64,000 nt of DNA from Nitrospirales bacterium (GTDB lineage: Bacteria; Nitrospirota; Nitrospiria; Nitrospirales; UBA8639): positions 62,001 to 126,000 of the forward strand of contig JAJDBM010000061.1 in assembly GCA_029261355.1 (NCBI GenBank). The letters are read 5' to 3'. Within the stretch, counting starts at the first letter, position 1, and every line of letters starts with the position of its first letter. Below, piece after piece: positions 10,327 through 18,931 of this stretch. The position numbers and the translations under genes are program-made. A model generated the notes under the pieces. The model had not been told where the DNA came from and did not search any database. It saw nothing but the letters and a program-made list of their open reading frames with translations.

Positions 10327-11804
10327 GGGTACAAATCCGTTTCCTGTGTTTTGGATTCAAGAGAAAGCGGCGTGATCTCCCAGCCTCCGCCGACTGCTTT
10401 ATAAATTTGTACGACAGCTAATAATTGATTGCGTTGGGTTTGAGCAAACGCGATCTCGACATCAAATAGCTGACGTTGTGCATCAAGCACATCAAGATAC
10501 GTGGCCTGTCCATTAAGATACTCAAGTTGAGCTAAGTGCAACGCTTCACGCGACACACGGACCAGCTCTTCTTGAGCTGCGCGAACTTCGCGCGTTTTTT
10601 GATGTCCAATCAGAGCATCCTCCACCTCTCGAAATGCTTGTTGAATCACCTGCTCATAGCTGATCACCGCTTGATCATGTCTGGCTCTGGCTACCTCCAA
10701 GTTCGCACGATTTCTCCCAGCTTGGAAAATAGGGACAGAAATAGAGGGGCCAAATGACCAAATCCGTGAAGTACCAACAAATAGATCCGAAAACTCAAGG
10801 CTTTGCGCGCCATAGTTCCCTGTCAAACTGATTTGTGGGAAAAATGCCGCTTTGGCAACACCAATTTGCGCATTAGCCGCAATTAATCGCTGCTCAGCTT
10901 CTTGAATGTCAGGACGTCTGGTGAGAAGGGAGGATGGCAGTCCAGCCGGCACTTCTGGTGGAAAGGTTTGAGTATCAAGTCCTGAGGCCCGAATCACTGT
11001 ATCAGGATTCTTGCCCACGAGGATACTCAGTTGGTTTTCTTTTTGCCCGATTTGCCGTTCAAGGTCTGGAATCACAACCTGAGCACGAACCACTTCTTGC
11101 TCCGCTCGACGAATATCCAACGTCGAACTCTGCCCCATCAACTTTCGCAACCGAATTAGTTCTAACGTTTTTTCACGAGTGTGATGGGTGAGTTTGGCAA
11201 TCTCACGTTCTACGTCTAACTCTTGGAGTTCGAAATACGCCTGGGCAATATCGCTGACAAGAGTCAGGACAACCGTTCGGCGCGCCCATTCTTGCTCCAT
11301 GAATTCAGCCTGCGCCGCTTCTGTAGCTCGTCGAAACTTCCCCCAAAGATCAAGTTCAAAGGATAGATCAAATGTCGCTTTGAACTGATTGGTTGTTGGT
11401 CCTTCCTGTGCACCACCCGGTATTCCGAATTGTCGAGCAGATGCACCAGATGTTTGACTTCGTTGAGCACTCGCATTGCCATCAACTTGAGGAAACTGAT
11501 CAGCTTTCGTCACCCCAAGTTGAGCGCGGGCTTCACGAACTCGTGCCACCGCAAGGCGTACATCTTTGTTTTCAAGCTGAGCGTAACGAATCAATGCCTG
11601 GAGGTGAGAATCCTTAAAGAGCTCCCACCAAAGAAGGTCCGCAAACGATTGATCATCTTTCTGTACGTCTTGTTGCATGCGAAATGAATCAGGTTGTTCG
11701 ATCTCAGGTCTTTGATAGTCAGGCCCTAACGCACAACCAACAAAAGAGCAGCCACTCACGAAAAGACAGAGAAATAATCGCATCACATCCATTGAACGCA
11801 TCAT
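10323..11804 (-). CDS. Efflux outer-membrane factor lipoprotein (NodT/OprM family)
   Basis: A 493-aa TolC-like outer-membrane channel component. A lipoprotein signal with cysteine at residue 24 (SFVGC) is followed by the family hallmark GPDYQRPEI. Two outer-membrane efflux (OEP) repeats follow, with long heptad-rich helices such as VREARAQLGVTKADQFPQV and YLDVLDAQRQLFDVEIAFAQ. It lies between the kinase gene (3-bp gap) and the adaptor (4-bp overlap), so the three pump components are one transcription unit under the adjoining two-component system. Confidence 0.93.
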   Translation of the reverse strand: MMRSMDVMRLFLCLFVSGCSFVGCALGPDYQRPEIEQPDSFRMQQDVQKDDQSFADLLWWELFKDSHLQALIRYAQLENKDVRLAVARVREARAQLGVTKADQFPQVDGNASAQRSQTSGASARQFGIPGGAQEGPTTNQFKATFDLSFELDLWGKFRRATEAAQAEFMEQEWARRTVVLTLVSDIAQAYFELQELDVEREIAKLTHHTREKTLELIRLRKLMGQSSTLDIRRAEQEVVRAQVVIPDLERQIGQKENQLSILVGKNPDTVIRASGLDTQTFPPEVPAGLPSSLLTRRPDIQEAEQRLIAANAQIGVAKAAFFPQISLTGNYGAQSLEFSDLFVGTSRIWSFGPSISVPIFQAGRNRANLEVARARHDQAVISYEQVIQQAFREVEDALIGHQKTREVRAAQEELVRVSREALHLAQLEYLNGQATYLDVLDAQRQLFDVEIAFAQTQRNQLLAVVQIYKAVGGGWEITPLSLESKTQETDLYP

Positions 11805-11807
11805 ATC

Positions 11808-13130
11808 TCAATCTGCCTTGATGAACGGAAACCTGAGAGTAAATGTACTTCCATGACCTAACTCACTCTGCAACGATAACTCTGCCTTATGGGCGATCAT
11901 AATTTTCCTGGCTAAACTTAACCCGAGTCCATACCCACCCGTCTTTCGGGTTCGAGAGGTATCGACACGATAGAAGGGCTCAAATATCAAGGCCTGTTCT
12001 TCGGACGATAGACCTCGACCACAATCTTTAATGGAAATCTGCACAGAAGAGGAATCTGTTTCAATACGGACTTCGATAGGCTGACTCTGCAAACTCGAAA
12101 ACTTTTTGGCATTCTGAAAAATATTACCCAACACCAGACCAACTCGTTCTCGATCTAAAGGAAGCACCACACTCGTGGGAGAGGCAACCAGTCGAACAAG
12201 AGGCTCCAGGACATGATCCGTTTCAATAATCTCGAGAACAAGTGAAACAACATCTGTCTGGGTCAACACGAGCCCCCCATACTGGCTATCCAGGCGTTCG
12301 GCTTCAAGTAACTCGGTGACCATGGCTTCCAGTTCTCGAATTTCCTCTTGTAACTTCCTCTTCGGGGCCTCCTCTTGAACAAACTCAACGGCAAGCTTCA
12401 TCCGAGTCAACGGTGAACGTAACTCATGACTCACATCAACAAGTAGGCGATCTCGTGCCTGCACCATGTCCCTCACCCGTTGAGCCATGGCATTGAATGA
12501 TTTTGACAATTCACCAAGTTCATCAGTCGAATGAACAGGAACTTGACGATCTAAATGGCCTAGAGCCATTTCGTTCACCCCTTCTGTCAGCCATTTCACA
12601 GGACGAAAAAGCCGCCGAACAACCATAAAGCTTCCCGCGATAATGGCCCCAACCACTCCGATCAATAGGGCAAAACTCCATCCTGGCAATTCGCCGAATG
12701 GCCGGTGAAGATAAAACACCACAACCTGCCAATCACCACGATCAACAATCACAAATGGATGTCGGTGATATCTTCCTACCTGCAGACCTGGCTGTGAATA
12801 GGAGGGGTCTATATTAAGTAATGAGACGTTAGGGAGAGTTGCGTCAGTCGCCCATGTTCCAGTTGAAGTGTTGGCCAGAAACTGAACACCAAGTTCATTC
12901 GCAAGTTGAATCGCACGATTCTGGTCTGGAGGAGCTCCAATTTCAGCTACCAACTGGGTCGAATACTTTACCAAGTTAACAAATAAATCAGCTTTAAAGG
13001 AATGGTTCCGGTCAATTGCGAGGAAGAAAAACCCTCGAATCACCACAAACAAAAGCAGCGCTGTGGCCAAAAAAACCACGAACAACTTGTAAAACATTGA
13101 TCGACGTGGAGGGAACTTCCAGGGCTCCAT
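11808..13130 (-). CDS. Sensor histidine kinase (CpxA-like) of the efflux operon
   Basis: A 440-aa membrane sensor kinase. TM1 is at about residues 14-36 and TM2 at about 152-171, enclosing a periplasmic sensor domain of roughly 115 residues. A HAMP domain (about 172-225) is followed by the HisKA phosphoacceptor H235 in the motif DVSHELRSPLTRMK. The ATPase domain has the N box (LGNIFQNAKKF) and G boxes (DCGRGL, GYGLGLSLA). It overlaps the regulator gene by one base. The arrangement kinase-regulator-Spy/CpxP-like protein matches envelope-stress sensors of the Cpx type, which is inference from context. Confidence 0.93.
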   Translation of the reverse strand: MEPWKFPPRRSMFYKLFVVFLATALLLFVVIRGFFFLAIDRNHSFKADLFVNLVKYSTQLVAEIGAPPDQNRAIQLANELGVQFLANTSTGTWATDATLPNVSLLNIDPSYSQPGLQVGRYHRHPFVIVDRGDWQVVVFYLHRPFGELPGWSFALLIGVVGAIIAGSFMVVRRLFRPVKWLTEGVNEMALGHLDRQVPVHSTDELGELSKSFNAMAQRVRDMVQARDRLLVDVSHELRSPLTRMKLAVEFVQEEAPKRKLQEEIRELEAMVTELLEAERLDSQYGGLVLTQTDVVSLVLEIIETDHVLEPLVRLVASPTSVVLPLDRERVGLVLGNIFQNAKKFSSLQSQPIEVRIETDSSSVQISIKDCGRGLSSEEQALIFEPFYRVDTSRTRKTGGYGLGLSLARKIMIAHKAELSLQSELGHGSTFTLRFPFIKAD

Positions 13131-13861
13131 CAGATCAAGCCATCACTTGACTCATCATTCACTGAAACTGGCATGGGCAAGAATTGATACCCAGCACCCC
13201 AAATAGTTTTGATATACCGTGGACGCTTTGGATCATCTTGCAACTTCTGCCGCAATCGACTAACTCCCACATCTATCGATCGATTGTACGCATCCCAATC
13301 AACCCCACGAATACGATCCATTATTTCATCTCTACTAAGAACAACACCGGCATTCTTTATAAAGAGAGTCAAAATCTCAAATTCCATCGTCGTCAGATCG
13401 ACCAACTCTCCTTTCAACGAAACCGTTCTTTTTCGTACATCAACTCGTAACTCATCTGCCTGAACCTGCTCAACAGGAGAAGAGGCTTCTGACAACCCTC
13501 CCCCGCGACGTAAGACGGATTGAATCCTTGCCACCAATTCCCTTGGTTCAAACGGCTTTGACAAATAATCATCCGCACCAAGTTCGAGTCCCGCCACTCG
13601 ATCAGGAAGGTCTCCTCGAGCTGTGAGCATAATAATGGGAACTGCACTTTCTTTCCGAATTTCTCGACATACTACGAATCCGTCTTTATCTGGAAGCATC
13701 AGGTCTAAGATAATTAATGAAGGTACCTGCTGTCGGAATAATGCAAGGCCATCATCGGGATGCTCTGCTGTCCGGACGATCATTTTAAATTGAGTCAAGT
13801 ACTCAGTCAGTAGCTCGTTGAGCCTTCGATCATCATCAATAATTAGGACGTTGGTGGACAT
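13130..13861 (-). CDS. OmpR-family response regulator
   Basis: A 243-aa two-domain regulator. The receiver domain has the acidic pair D10/D11, the phosphoacceptor D53 (ILDLMLPD), the switch threonine (MLTARG) and the invariant lysine in YLSKPFEP. A C-terminal winged-helix DNA-binding domain of the OmpR/PhoB type (TTMEFEILTLF, then SRDEIMDRIRG, ending SIDVGVSRLRQKL) follows. It is coupled to the kinase downstream and probably controls its own operon together with the Spy-like gene upstream. Confidence 0.95.
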   Translation of the reverse strand: MSTNVLIIDDDRRLNELLTEYLTQFKMIVRTAEHPDDGLALFRQQVPSLIILDLMLPDKDGFVVCREIRKESAVPIIMLTARGDLPDRVAGLELGADDYLSKPFEPRELVARIQSVLRRGGGLSEASSPVEQVQADELRVDVRKRTVSLKGELVDLTTMEFEILTLFIKNAGVVLSRDEIMDRIRGVDWDAYNRSIDVGVSRLRQKLQDDPKRPRYIKTIWGAGYQFLPMPVSVNDESSDGLI

Positions 13862-13882
13862 TATTTACTCACTCGACGAAAA

Positions 13883-13908
13883 GCGGGAAGAGCGATTACT
13901 CTCCCCGC
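13883..13908 (-). terminator. Hairpin with short U tract between spy-like gene and response regulator (attenuator candidate)
   Basis: On the minus-strand RNA the arms GCGGGGAGAG and CTCTTCCCGC form ten pairs including one G-U, with a six-base loop TAATCG, followed at once by four U (plus-strand A at 13879-13882). It lies in the 59-bp gap after the Spy-like gene and before the regulator gene. It looks like a partial intrinsic terminator that would let the abundant periplasmic protein be made in excess of the downstream regulator and pump genes. The pairing is seen; the function is inferred. Confidence 0.6.
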
Positions 13909-13920
13909 CATTCGATCTCA

Positions 13921-14421
13921 TTAGGCGTGCCGTTCCTTCCAATGCTCAAGACGATCTTTCCACGTCTTTATGAATTCAGCAGCCTTGGTTTTTTGATCTA
14001 AAGTGAGAACGGCGTGAAACTCAGCAATCGCAGTGATCACCGTTGGCGAAAATTCATTGACGATTGACTGATGCCGATTCACAATCTGTTGGAGCTGGTC
14101 TTGAGTTAACGTCTCACTAGAAATCAAATCAAGAACTTCGTCCATCGTTTGAAGTCGTACTTGAGAAAAGGCTTGCTTTGCATCAATCAACGATTCTTTG
14201 ACGCCTATGAGCTTTCCTTTTTGCACTTCATCCAAATCTAAGACTTTAGCAATACGATCCATTTTCTGTTGAGCATTGTGGGATTTACCCCAGTGAGACG
14301 ACATCAGCCCAGTCACATGCGACCCACATTCTTTTGAATAGCCTTGAGAAGCAGCAAAGGCAAAAGCTGCCCCAAGAACAACAACTCCAGCCGTACCAAG
14401 AATAATCATGCGCTTTTTCAT
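13921..14421 (-). CDS. Periplasmic Spy/CpxP-like stress protein
   Basis: A 166-aa exported helical protein. The start at 14421 is chosen because AGGAGG lies seven bases upstream; a longer reading frame extends to 14568 but lacks signal-peptide character. The signal peptide MKKRMIILGTAGVVVLGAAF ends near AFAAS. The mature part carries LTxxQ-type repeats of the Spy/CpxP fold: LDLDEVQKGKL, LTQDQLQQIV and LTLDQKTKAAEF. Proteins of this family act as periplasmic chaperones or as negative feedback on the sensor kinase. Its place at the head of the regulator-kinase-pump operon supports a feedback role, which remains inference. Confidence 0.85.
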   Translation of the reverse strand: MKKRMIILGTAGVVVLGAAFAFAASQGYSKECGSHVTGLMSSHWGKSHNAQQKMDRIAKVLDLDEVQKGKLIGVKESLIDAKQAFSQVRLQTMDEVLDLISSETLTQDQLQQIVNRHQSIVNEFSPTVITAIAEFHAVLTLDQKTKAAEFIKTWKDRLEHWKERHA

Positions 14422-15816
14422 ACGAAACCTCCTCTGTGTGAGAGTGAATGAATAACAATCTTCATCACACAGTCTACGACCAAACCCTATCTGAATCTTC
14501 TCACAATCGTAAGTCTTTGTAACGAATTGTAACAAGGAGACAGGAACAGGACGAATCAATGCAAACACAACGACGAATTTGACATATTCATTAAAGGAAA
14601 CTCAGCATACGACTTCAGTAAGATATTTCTCAAAAAAACATCGCTGACGACATGTTGATTGATTCACTATGTGATCGCGTAAGGCGCCGTTATTAGTTTT
14701 GCAGCTCCACTCATTCCAACTGAGCCAAGGGGTCTTCCCCTCTAAGACGAATCATCTGCAAAGGCGCAGGCAAGATATTGTCCACCAACTACCATTTCGT
14801 CAACTACGCTACTATTCCAAATATTTCATCACCCCAATGCTGTACTTGGAACCGAGCCCATGGAGTTGAGGAATAAACGCCTATGCGAGCAAATTATAGA
14901 TAATGGTGTTATATCGTGGATTTTGTTCGATGAAATATCCGATGGACGGCGACACATCAAAGCGACTCAATCTCGAGACCAGCTGTACCGTAGCTCGAGA
15001 ACAGATCTATAACCATCCATGAATTTTATAACCCTGTTAGCTCTTAGGGGATTTATGCCAGCCTGGCAACAACGCCCTAAGAAGTAAGCATCCTGACCCA
15101 CAAGAACACTTCCAAACATCCCCCGCAAAACACGACCTACGAGCTAATAACGACCATTGCCCCCATGGATATACATCTCATAAGGACGCATCTCATCACG
15201 GAAAATCCCATTAAGCATATACTTGGCATAACACCCCCTATGCTGTTGACTCACCTCCTGTCCGAAGAGGTCAAAAATTCTAAGGAAATCTGTAACATCG
15301 AAAAAGCTCACCAGCCGTCCATTCCCACCGGCTGTCACAGGTTAGAGAGCACCATCATCGTTACACTCATTGTTCTTCAACTATCCCGACAGAACAAGAC
15401 TCAAACTCGAAGATAAATCACACAACGACCCTAAACGAATGATCTCTTCCGCTTATGCGATCTATCTGGTTTGCTTTGTAGCAAACTGTCGGTCAAAAAC
15501 CTTAACTATTCAAGCCTGACTTCTTTCCTTTTACAGTCGTGTTTAAAAGTGTCAGATTTTCTAACTCTTCAGTCTGAGATTCATCATGTGTGCCCTTGCC
15601 TCATGACCTGAAATACAGGGAACAACTTCACAAAAAATAGCCCAGCTTTATTAAGCAGCGAAAGAAATCTTAGACGTTTTGACCTTATGCAAGATCTCCT
15701 TGTTCACGGCATAGAGATTGCTGTTTTGTATAAACAGCTGACAGCAGATTTCATACATCCTGTGCCTATACAGTCATTTAATATTTCATCATTTTAATAC
15801 TAAGGAGTCTCAACCC
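14422..15816. other. Long intergenic region, no supported gene
   Basis: About 1.4 kb between the divergent Spy-like gene and the PEP-CTERM gene. It must hold both promoters. Stops are frequent in all frames. A 50-codon frame (14860-15012, plus) and a 64-codon frame (15144-15338, minus) lack ribosome binding sites and recognisable similarity. I see no tRNA, clear repeat or riboswitch. It could be decayed coding DNA. Confidence 0.5.
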
Positions 15817-16458
15817 ATGAAACATTTCACAGCACTTGTTTGTACAATAGGACTCTTGATTGGTGCAGTTGGACAAGTCCAGGCAGCCGCCATTACGACA
15901 ACATTCAACTCTAACAACGGTGCAGCTGGGAACATGTTCAACATTACAACATTTGATAATGTGTTAACGGTCAACAGTATGGCCTTCAATTTAGAAACCT
16001 TTGGTGGTCCACACACAATTAACGTGTATACGAAAAGTGGCTCGTATGTAGGATTTGAAAACAATGCTTCCCACTGGACTTTGGTATCTCAATCCACAGG
16101 CATCACTTCTTCAGGACAAGATTCTCCCACGTTGGTGGATGTGTTGGATTTTAGTTTGCTTGCCAATACGGTGACCGGAATCTTCGTGACAACAGTTACT
16201 ACCTCTGGCATGGATTACACAAATGGGAGCAATACTTTTGCTAATGCAGATCTTCGATTAGAACTCGGAATTGGAAAAGGAATGGGGTTATTTGACGGTC
16301 GAACCTTTTCCCCACGAACATGGAATGGCACCATTAACTATACCGTACAAAATGGTGGTGCAGTAGGGGCTGTTCCAGAACCTGGCACTATTCTATTGAT
16401 GGGATCCGGTCTGGCTGGATTGGCACTTTGGCGGTCACGCAAAAGCACAATTCGATAA
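15817..16458 (+). CDS. PEP-CTERM sorting-domain secreted protein
   Basis: A 213-aa exported protein. The signal peptide (MKHFTALVCTIGLLIGAVG, cleavage near VQAA) is followed by a Thr/Asn/Ser-rich beta domain of about 160 residues with no family I recognise. The C-terminus is a textbook PEP-CTERM signal: VPEPGT, a hydrophobic helix (ILLMGSGLAGLALW) and a basic tail (RSRKSTIR). Such proteins are processed by an exosortase and delivered to the cell surface or extracellular matrix, so the genome should encode one elsewhere. AAGGAG lies upstream of the ATG. It is a single-gene unit closed by a strong terminator. Confidence 0.9.
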   Translation: MKHFTALVCTIGLLIGAVGQVQAAAITTTFNSNNGAAGNMFNITTFDNVLTVNSMAFNLETFGGPHTINVYTKSGSYVGFENNASHWTLVSQSTGITSSGQDSPTLVDVLDFSLLANTVTGIFVTTVTTSGMDYTNGSNTFANADLRLELGIGKGMGLFDGRTFSPRTWNGTINYTVQNGGAVGAVPEPGTILLMGSGLAGLALWRSRKSTIR

Positions 16459-16483
16459 CAAATATCACATCACCTTGACTCTT

Positions 16484-16525
16484 AAAAAAAGAGCCTGACA
16501 CCAAACAGTGTCAGGCTCTTTTTTT
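16484..16525. terminator. Intrinsic terminator, bidirectional
   Basis: Perfect 11-bp arms GAGCCTGACAC (16491-16501) and GTGTCAGGCTC (16508-16518), a six-base loop, seven T after and seven A before. It ends the PEP-CTERM gene on the plus strand and could also act on minus-strand transcripts. Confidence 0.95.
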
Positions 16526-16694
16526 ATCAATGAATTCATGACTATTTCCATTAAACAATCAGATTCATTAACCTGAGCACAATCCATTTTACCGGAAACA
16601 TTGAGTCGACTTGCTTTTGAAATTGATTCTCCGTTTTGCGCATTGTCTCATTCAGATCAAGAACAAGAAATGCCCGGATAGTAGATAGAGAGAC

Positions 16695-17975
16695 TTATGG
16701 TCGTGATTGATTCAAAAGGTAGACACGGACCATATTGAGGGCGGCTTGAGAGGCTCGCGTTTTGACATCTTGACGATCTCCATTAAACTGGAATTTTTTC
16801 GTGTGAGATCCATGCGGCCCATCGATACCAATAAACACGAGCCCCACAGGTTTTGTTACAGAACCTCCACCAGGCCCAGCAATTCCCGTCACACTTAATC
16901 CAATATCCGTATGACTTCTCTTCCGTGCTCCCACAGCCATCGCTTCAGCAACAGGTGCACTCACGGCGCCATAGCGTTCTAGCAGTTTCCTTGAAACCCC
17001 AAGAAGATCCTCCTTGGCTTGGTTGCTGTAGCACACGTACGCTCGATCGAGATATGACGAACTGCCAGAAACCTGTGTGAGACGATGCCCAATAAGACCA
17101 CCAGTGCAAGACTCAGCCAAGGCCATCGTCAATGACAAAGATGTGAGTTGTTGCCCCACAACACTTTCCATGGTCTGATTATCTTCACCGTAGACATTAT
17201 CTCCGATAGTTTGACGAACCATTGGAAGAAGTTTTTCCATTTCTGTGAACACCTGACCAATAGACGAGACATTTTTTCTTGAGACCCATTCTCGGAGTAC
17301 AATCGACACTCCTAACGCTGAAGCAAGCAGGCTTAATTGTATGAATGAAAAAGATTGAAGGATTGGTTGAAGACGTTCATCAATTTGTAATTCTGTTAGT
17401 CCAAACGTAGACAACACTTTTTGCTTCAAAACGTGTGACGAAGAAACATACCGTCCCAATCTTGGGACAACCTGAGACTCAAACATGGCCTGGGCTTCCT
17501 TAGAAACACCGGGGAGTGTCACCACAACACTACGTTTCCATTCAAGAAGAAAACCGGGAGCCGACCCCACGGGATTCTCCAGTATCTCCGCACCGGTGGG
17601 GATATAGGCTTGGCGAGATATCGCCTTAGTCAGTGGCCTACCAGATGCTGTATACCGATTCTTTAATTTTTGTAGGGCTTTGGGTCTACAGCGAAGGGAA
17701 CGACTCGTTACTGTGGCCACCGCATCTCGAGTACAATCATCAAGCGTTGACCCAAGACCACCTGTGATAATGACCACCTTCGCACGACGAACCGCCGTGC
17801 TTAACGCCAAGGCAATTGTATGTTCATTGTCCCCCACAAGTGTCTTCCACTCTACCTCAATTCCACATGTGGCTAACTCCTCAGCAAGAAAGAGGGAGTT
17901 TGATTCCGTGCGACCACCATGAAGAAATTCTGACCCAATCGCAATGATTTCCGCCTTAGGATTTGTATAGGACAT
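16695..17975 (-). CDS. cinA: CinA-like protein (competence/damage-inducible; NMN amidohydrolase domain)
   Basis: About 427 aa, two domains. Residues 1-170 are a molybdopterin-binding (MoCF/MogA) fold, here likely the COG1058 ADP-ribose pyrophosphatase-type domain, with EIIAIGSEFLHGG and VVIITGGLGSTLDD. The C-terminal 160 residues are the CinA domain that in characterised members deamidates nicotinamide mononucleotide in NAD recycling, with the motif ALAESCTGGLIGHRLTQVSGSS and IGLSVTGIAGPGG. GTG and ATG codons at 17984 and 17981 are also in frame, but AGGTG fits best to the ATG at 17975. The family call is firm, the precise start is not. Confidence 0.92.
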   Translation of the reverse strand: MSYTNPKAEIIAIGSEFLHGGRTESNSLFLAEELATCGIEVEWKTLVGDNEHTIALALSTAVRRAKVVIITGGLGSTLDDCTRDAVATVTSRSLRCRPKALQKLKNRYTASGRPLTKAISRQAYIPTGAEILENPVGSAPGFLLEWKRSVVVTLPGVSKEAQAMFESQVVPRLGRYVSSSHVLKQKVLSTFGLTELQIDERLQPILQSFSFIQLSLLASALGVSIVLREWVSRKNVSSIGQVFTEMEKLLPMVRQTIGDNVYGEDNQTMESVVGQQLTSLSLTMALAESCTGGLIGHRLTQVSGSSSYLDRAYVCYSNQAKEDLLGVSRKLLERYGAVSAPVAEAMAVGARKRSHTDIGLSVTGIAGPGGGSVTKPVGLVFIGIDGPHGSHTKKFQFNGDRQDVKTRASQAALNMVRVYLLNQSRP

Positions 17976-18037
17976 TTTCATCACCTCTAGGAGTCCAATA
18001 GTCTCACCAAAATGAACAATATCTCAGAGAACTTTGG

Positions 18038-18619
18038 TTAAGGGATAGTAGAAAAATCCAGATCAAAATTGACTTCTCCTCCCTCTCCTGGAAAAACTGA
18101 TATGATCGTTGGAACCAAAGGGTCGAACCCATCATACGGGAAAGAAGCGACGACTTTTGCTTTAAAAGATGGGGAATTTGGCCATACTATGCTCCGGTGT
18201 GCAAGGGAATCCGAACGAACTTTAGCAGGTTTGATAAGCCGCTCACCCTGCTTTAAGAGCATATAACTATCTACCGCAAAACGCGCTGATGATCCAAAAA
18301 CTATAACACTGACCTGTAAAAATCCATCTTCTAAAACTCTGTGCAAATCTTCTTCGGTAGGCCGGGCAGCGCGAAATGAAAAATGCGCAGACAAGACCGC
18401 CACCCCGCCAAGTTTTGTCATCAACATACCATGTGGCTGCAATACCTCCGATGACCCAAATCGCCAAAAAAGATGAGAAGGTGGCGTCTTTGAGTTAGCT
18501 GCAGCCTTACCCTGCTCCAATGCAAACAGGATATGTTCCTCTGTCGGACTTACCTCGATGGCATACGAAAAAGGAGGTACTCCTAAAAAAAGAATTGTAA
18601 GCAAAATGAGATATTGCAT
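18038..18619 (-). CDS. Secreted protein of unknown function
   Basis: 193 aa with a signal peptide (MQYLILLTILFLGVPPFSYA). I do not recognise the mature part. It is a mixed alpha/beta sequence with repeated beta-like strands (FLQVSVIVFGSSARFAVDSYMLL; SPSFKAKVVASFPYDGF), which suggests a soluble periplasmic domain. AGGGGG lies upstream of the ATG. It is transcribed towards cinA with a 50-bp gap and could share its transcript. No cysteines remain in the mature part. Confidence 0.72.
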   Translation of the reverse strand: MQYLILLTILFLGVPPFSYAIEVSPTEEHILFALEQGKAAANSKTPPSHLFWRFGSSEVLQPHGMLMTKLGGVAVLSAHFSFRAARPTEEDLHRVLEDGFLQVSVIVFGSSARFAVDSYMLLKQGERLIKPAKVRSDSLAHRSIVWPNSPSFKAKVVASFPYDGFDPLVPTIISVFPGEGGEVNFDLDFSTIP

Positions 18620-18931
18620 CGTCTACAGCCCCCTGACAGACTGAACCTCGAGCTTTCGTTTGAACATTAATGCGGATAGCAAATATGAAGAGGGCTGTCA
18701 ATGAACAGATTCACCATTTTATTAAAGAAAATATTTTAAAATAAATATTCACTCTGCCTTCAACAATAGAACGTTTTCTTTGAATTTTTAGTAGCATTTC
18801 CACGAAGAGTAAACATAACTAAAGGCAGAGAAACATTGACAAATTTAACAAGGAGGTGCTAGATAGGCCTTGTCTTACATGTAGCTCGTATTTCTACCAC
18901 TAATCCTGACAGTTGAGTCGGAGGAACTCTC
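18620..18931. other. Divergent promoter region
   Basis: 312 bp, AT-rich, between the divergent secreted protein and the Cld-family gene. A perfect Shine-Dalgarno-like AAGGAGGTG near 18850 is not followed by a real reading frame. I can assign no promoter with confidence. Confidence 0.4.

Noticed and set aside
14860-15012. 50-codon plus-strand frame in the 1.4-kb gap
   Set aside because: Looks moderately protein-like, but has no ribosome binding site and no similarity I recognise.
15144-15338. 64-codon minus-strand frame in the 1.4-kb gap
   Set aside because: GTG start without a binding site; glycine/tyrosine-rich odd composition; no support.
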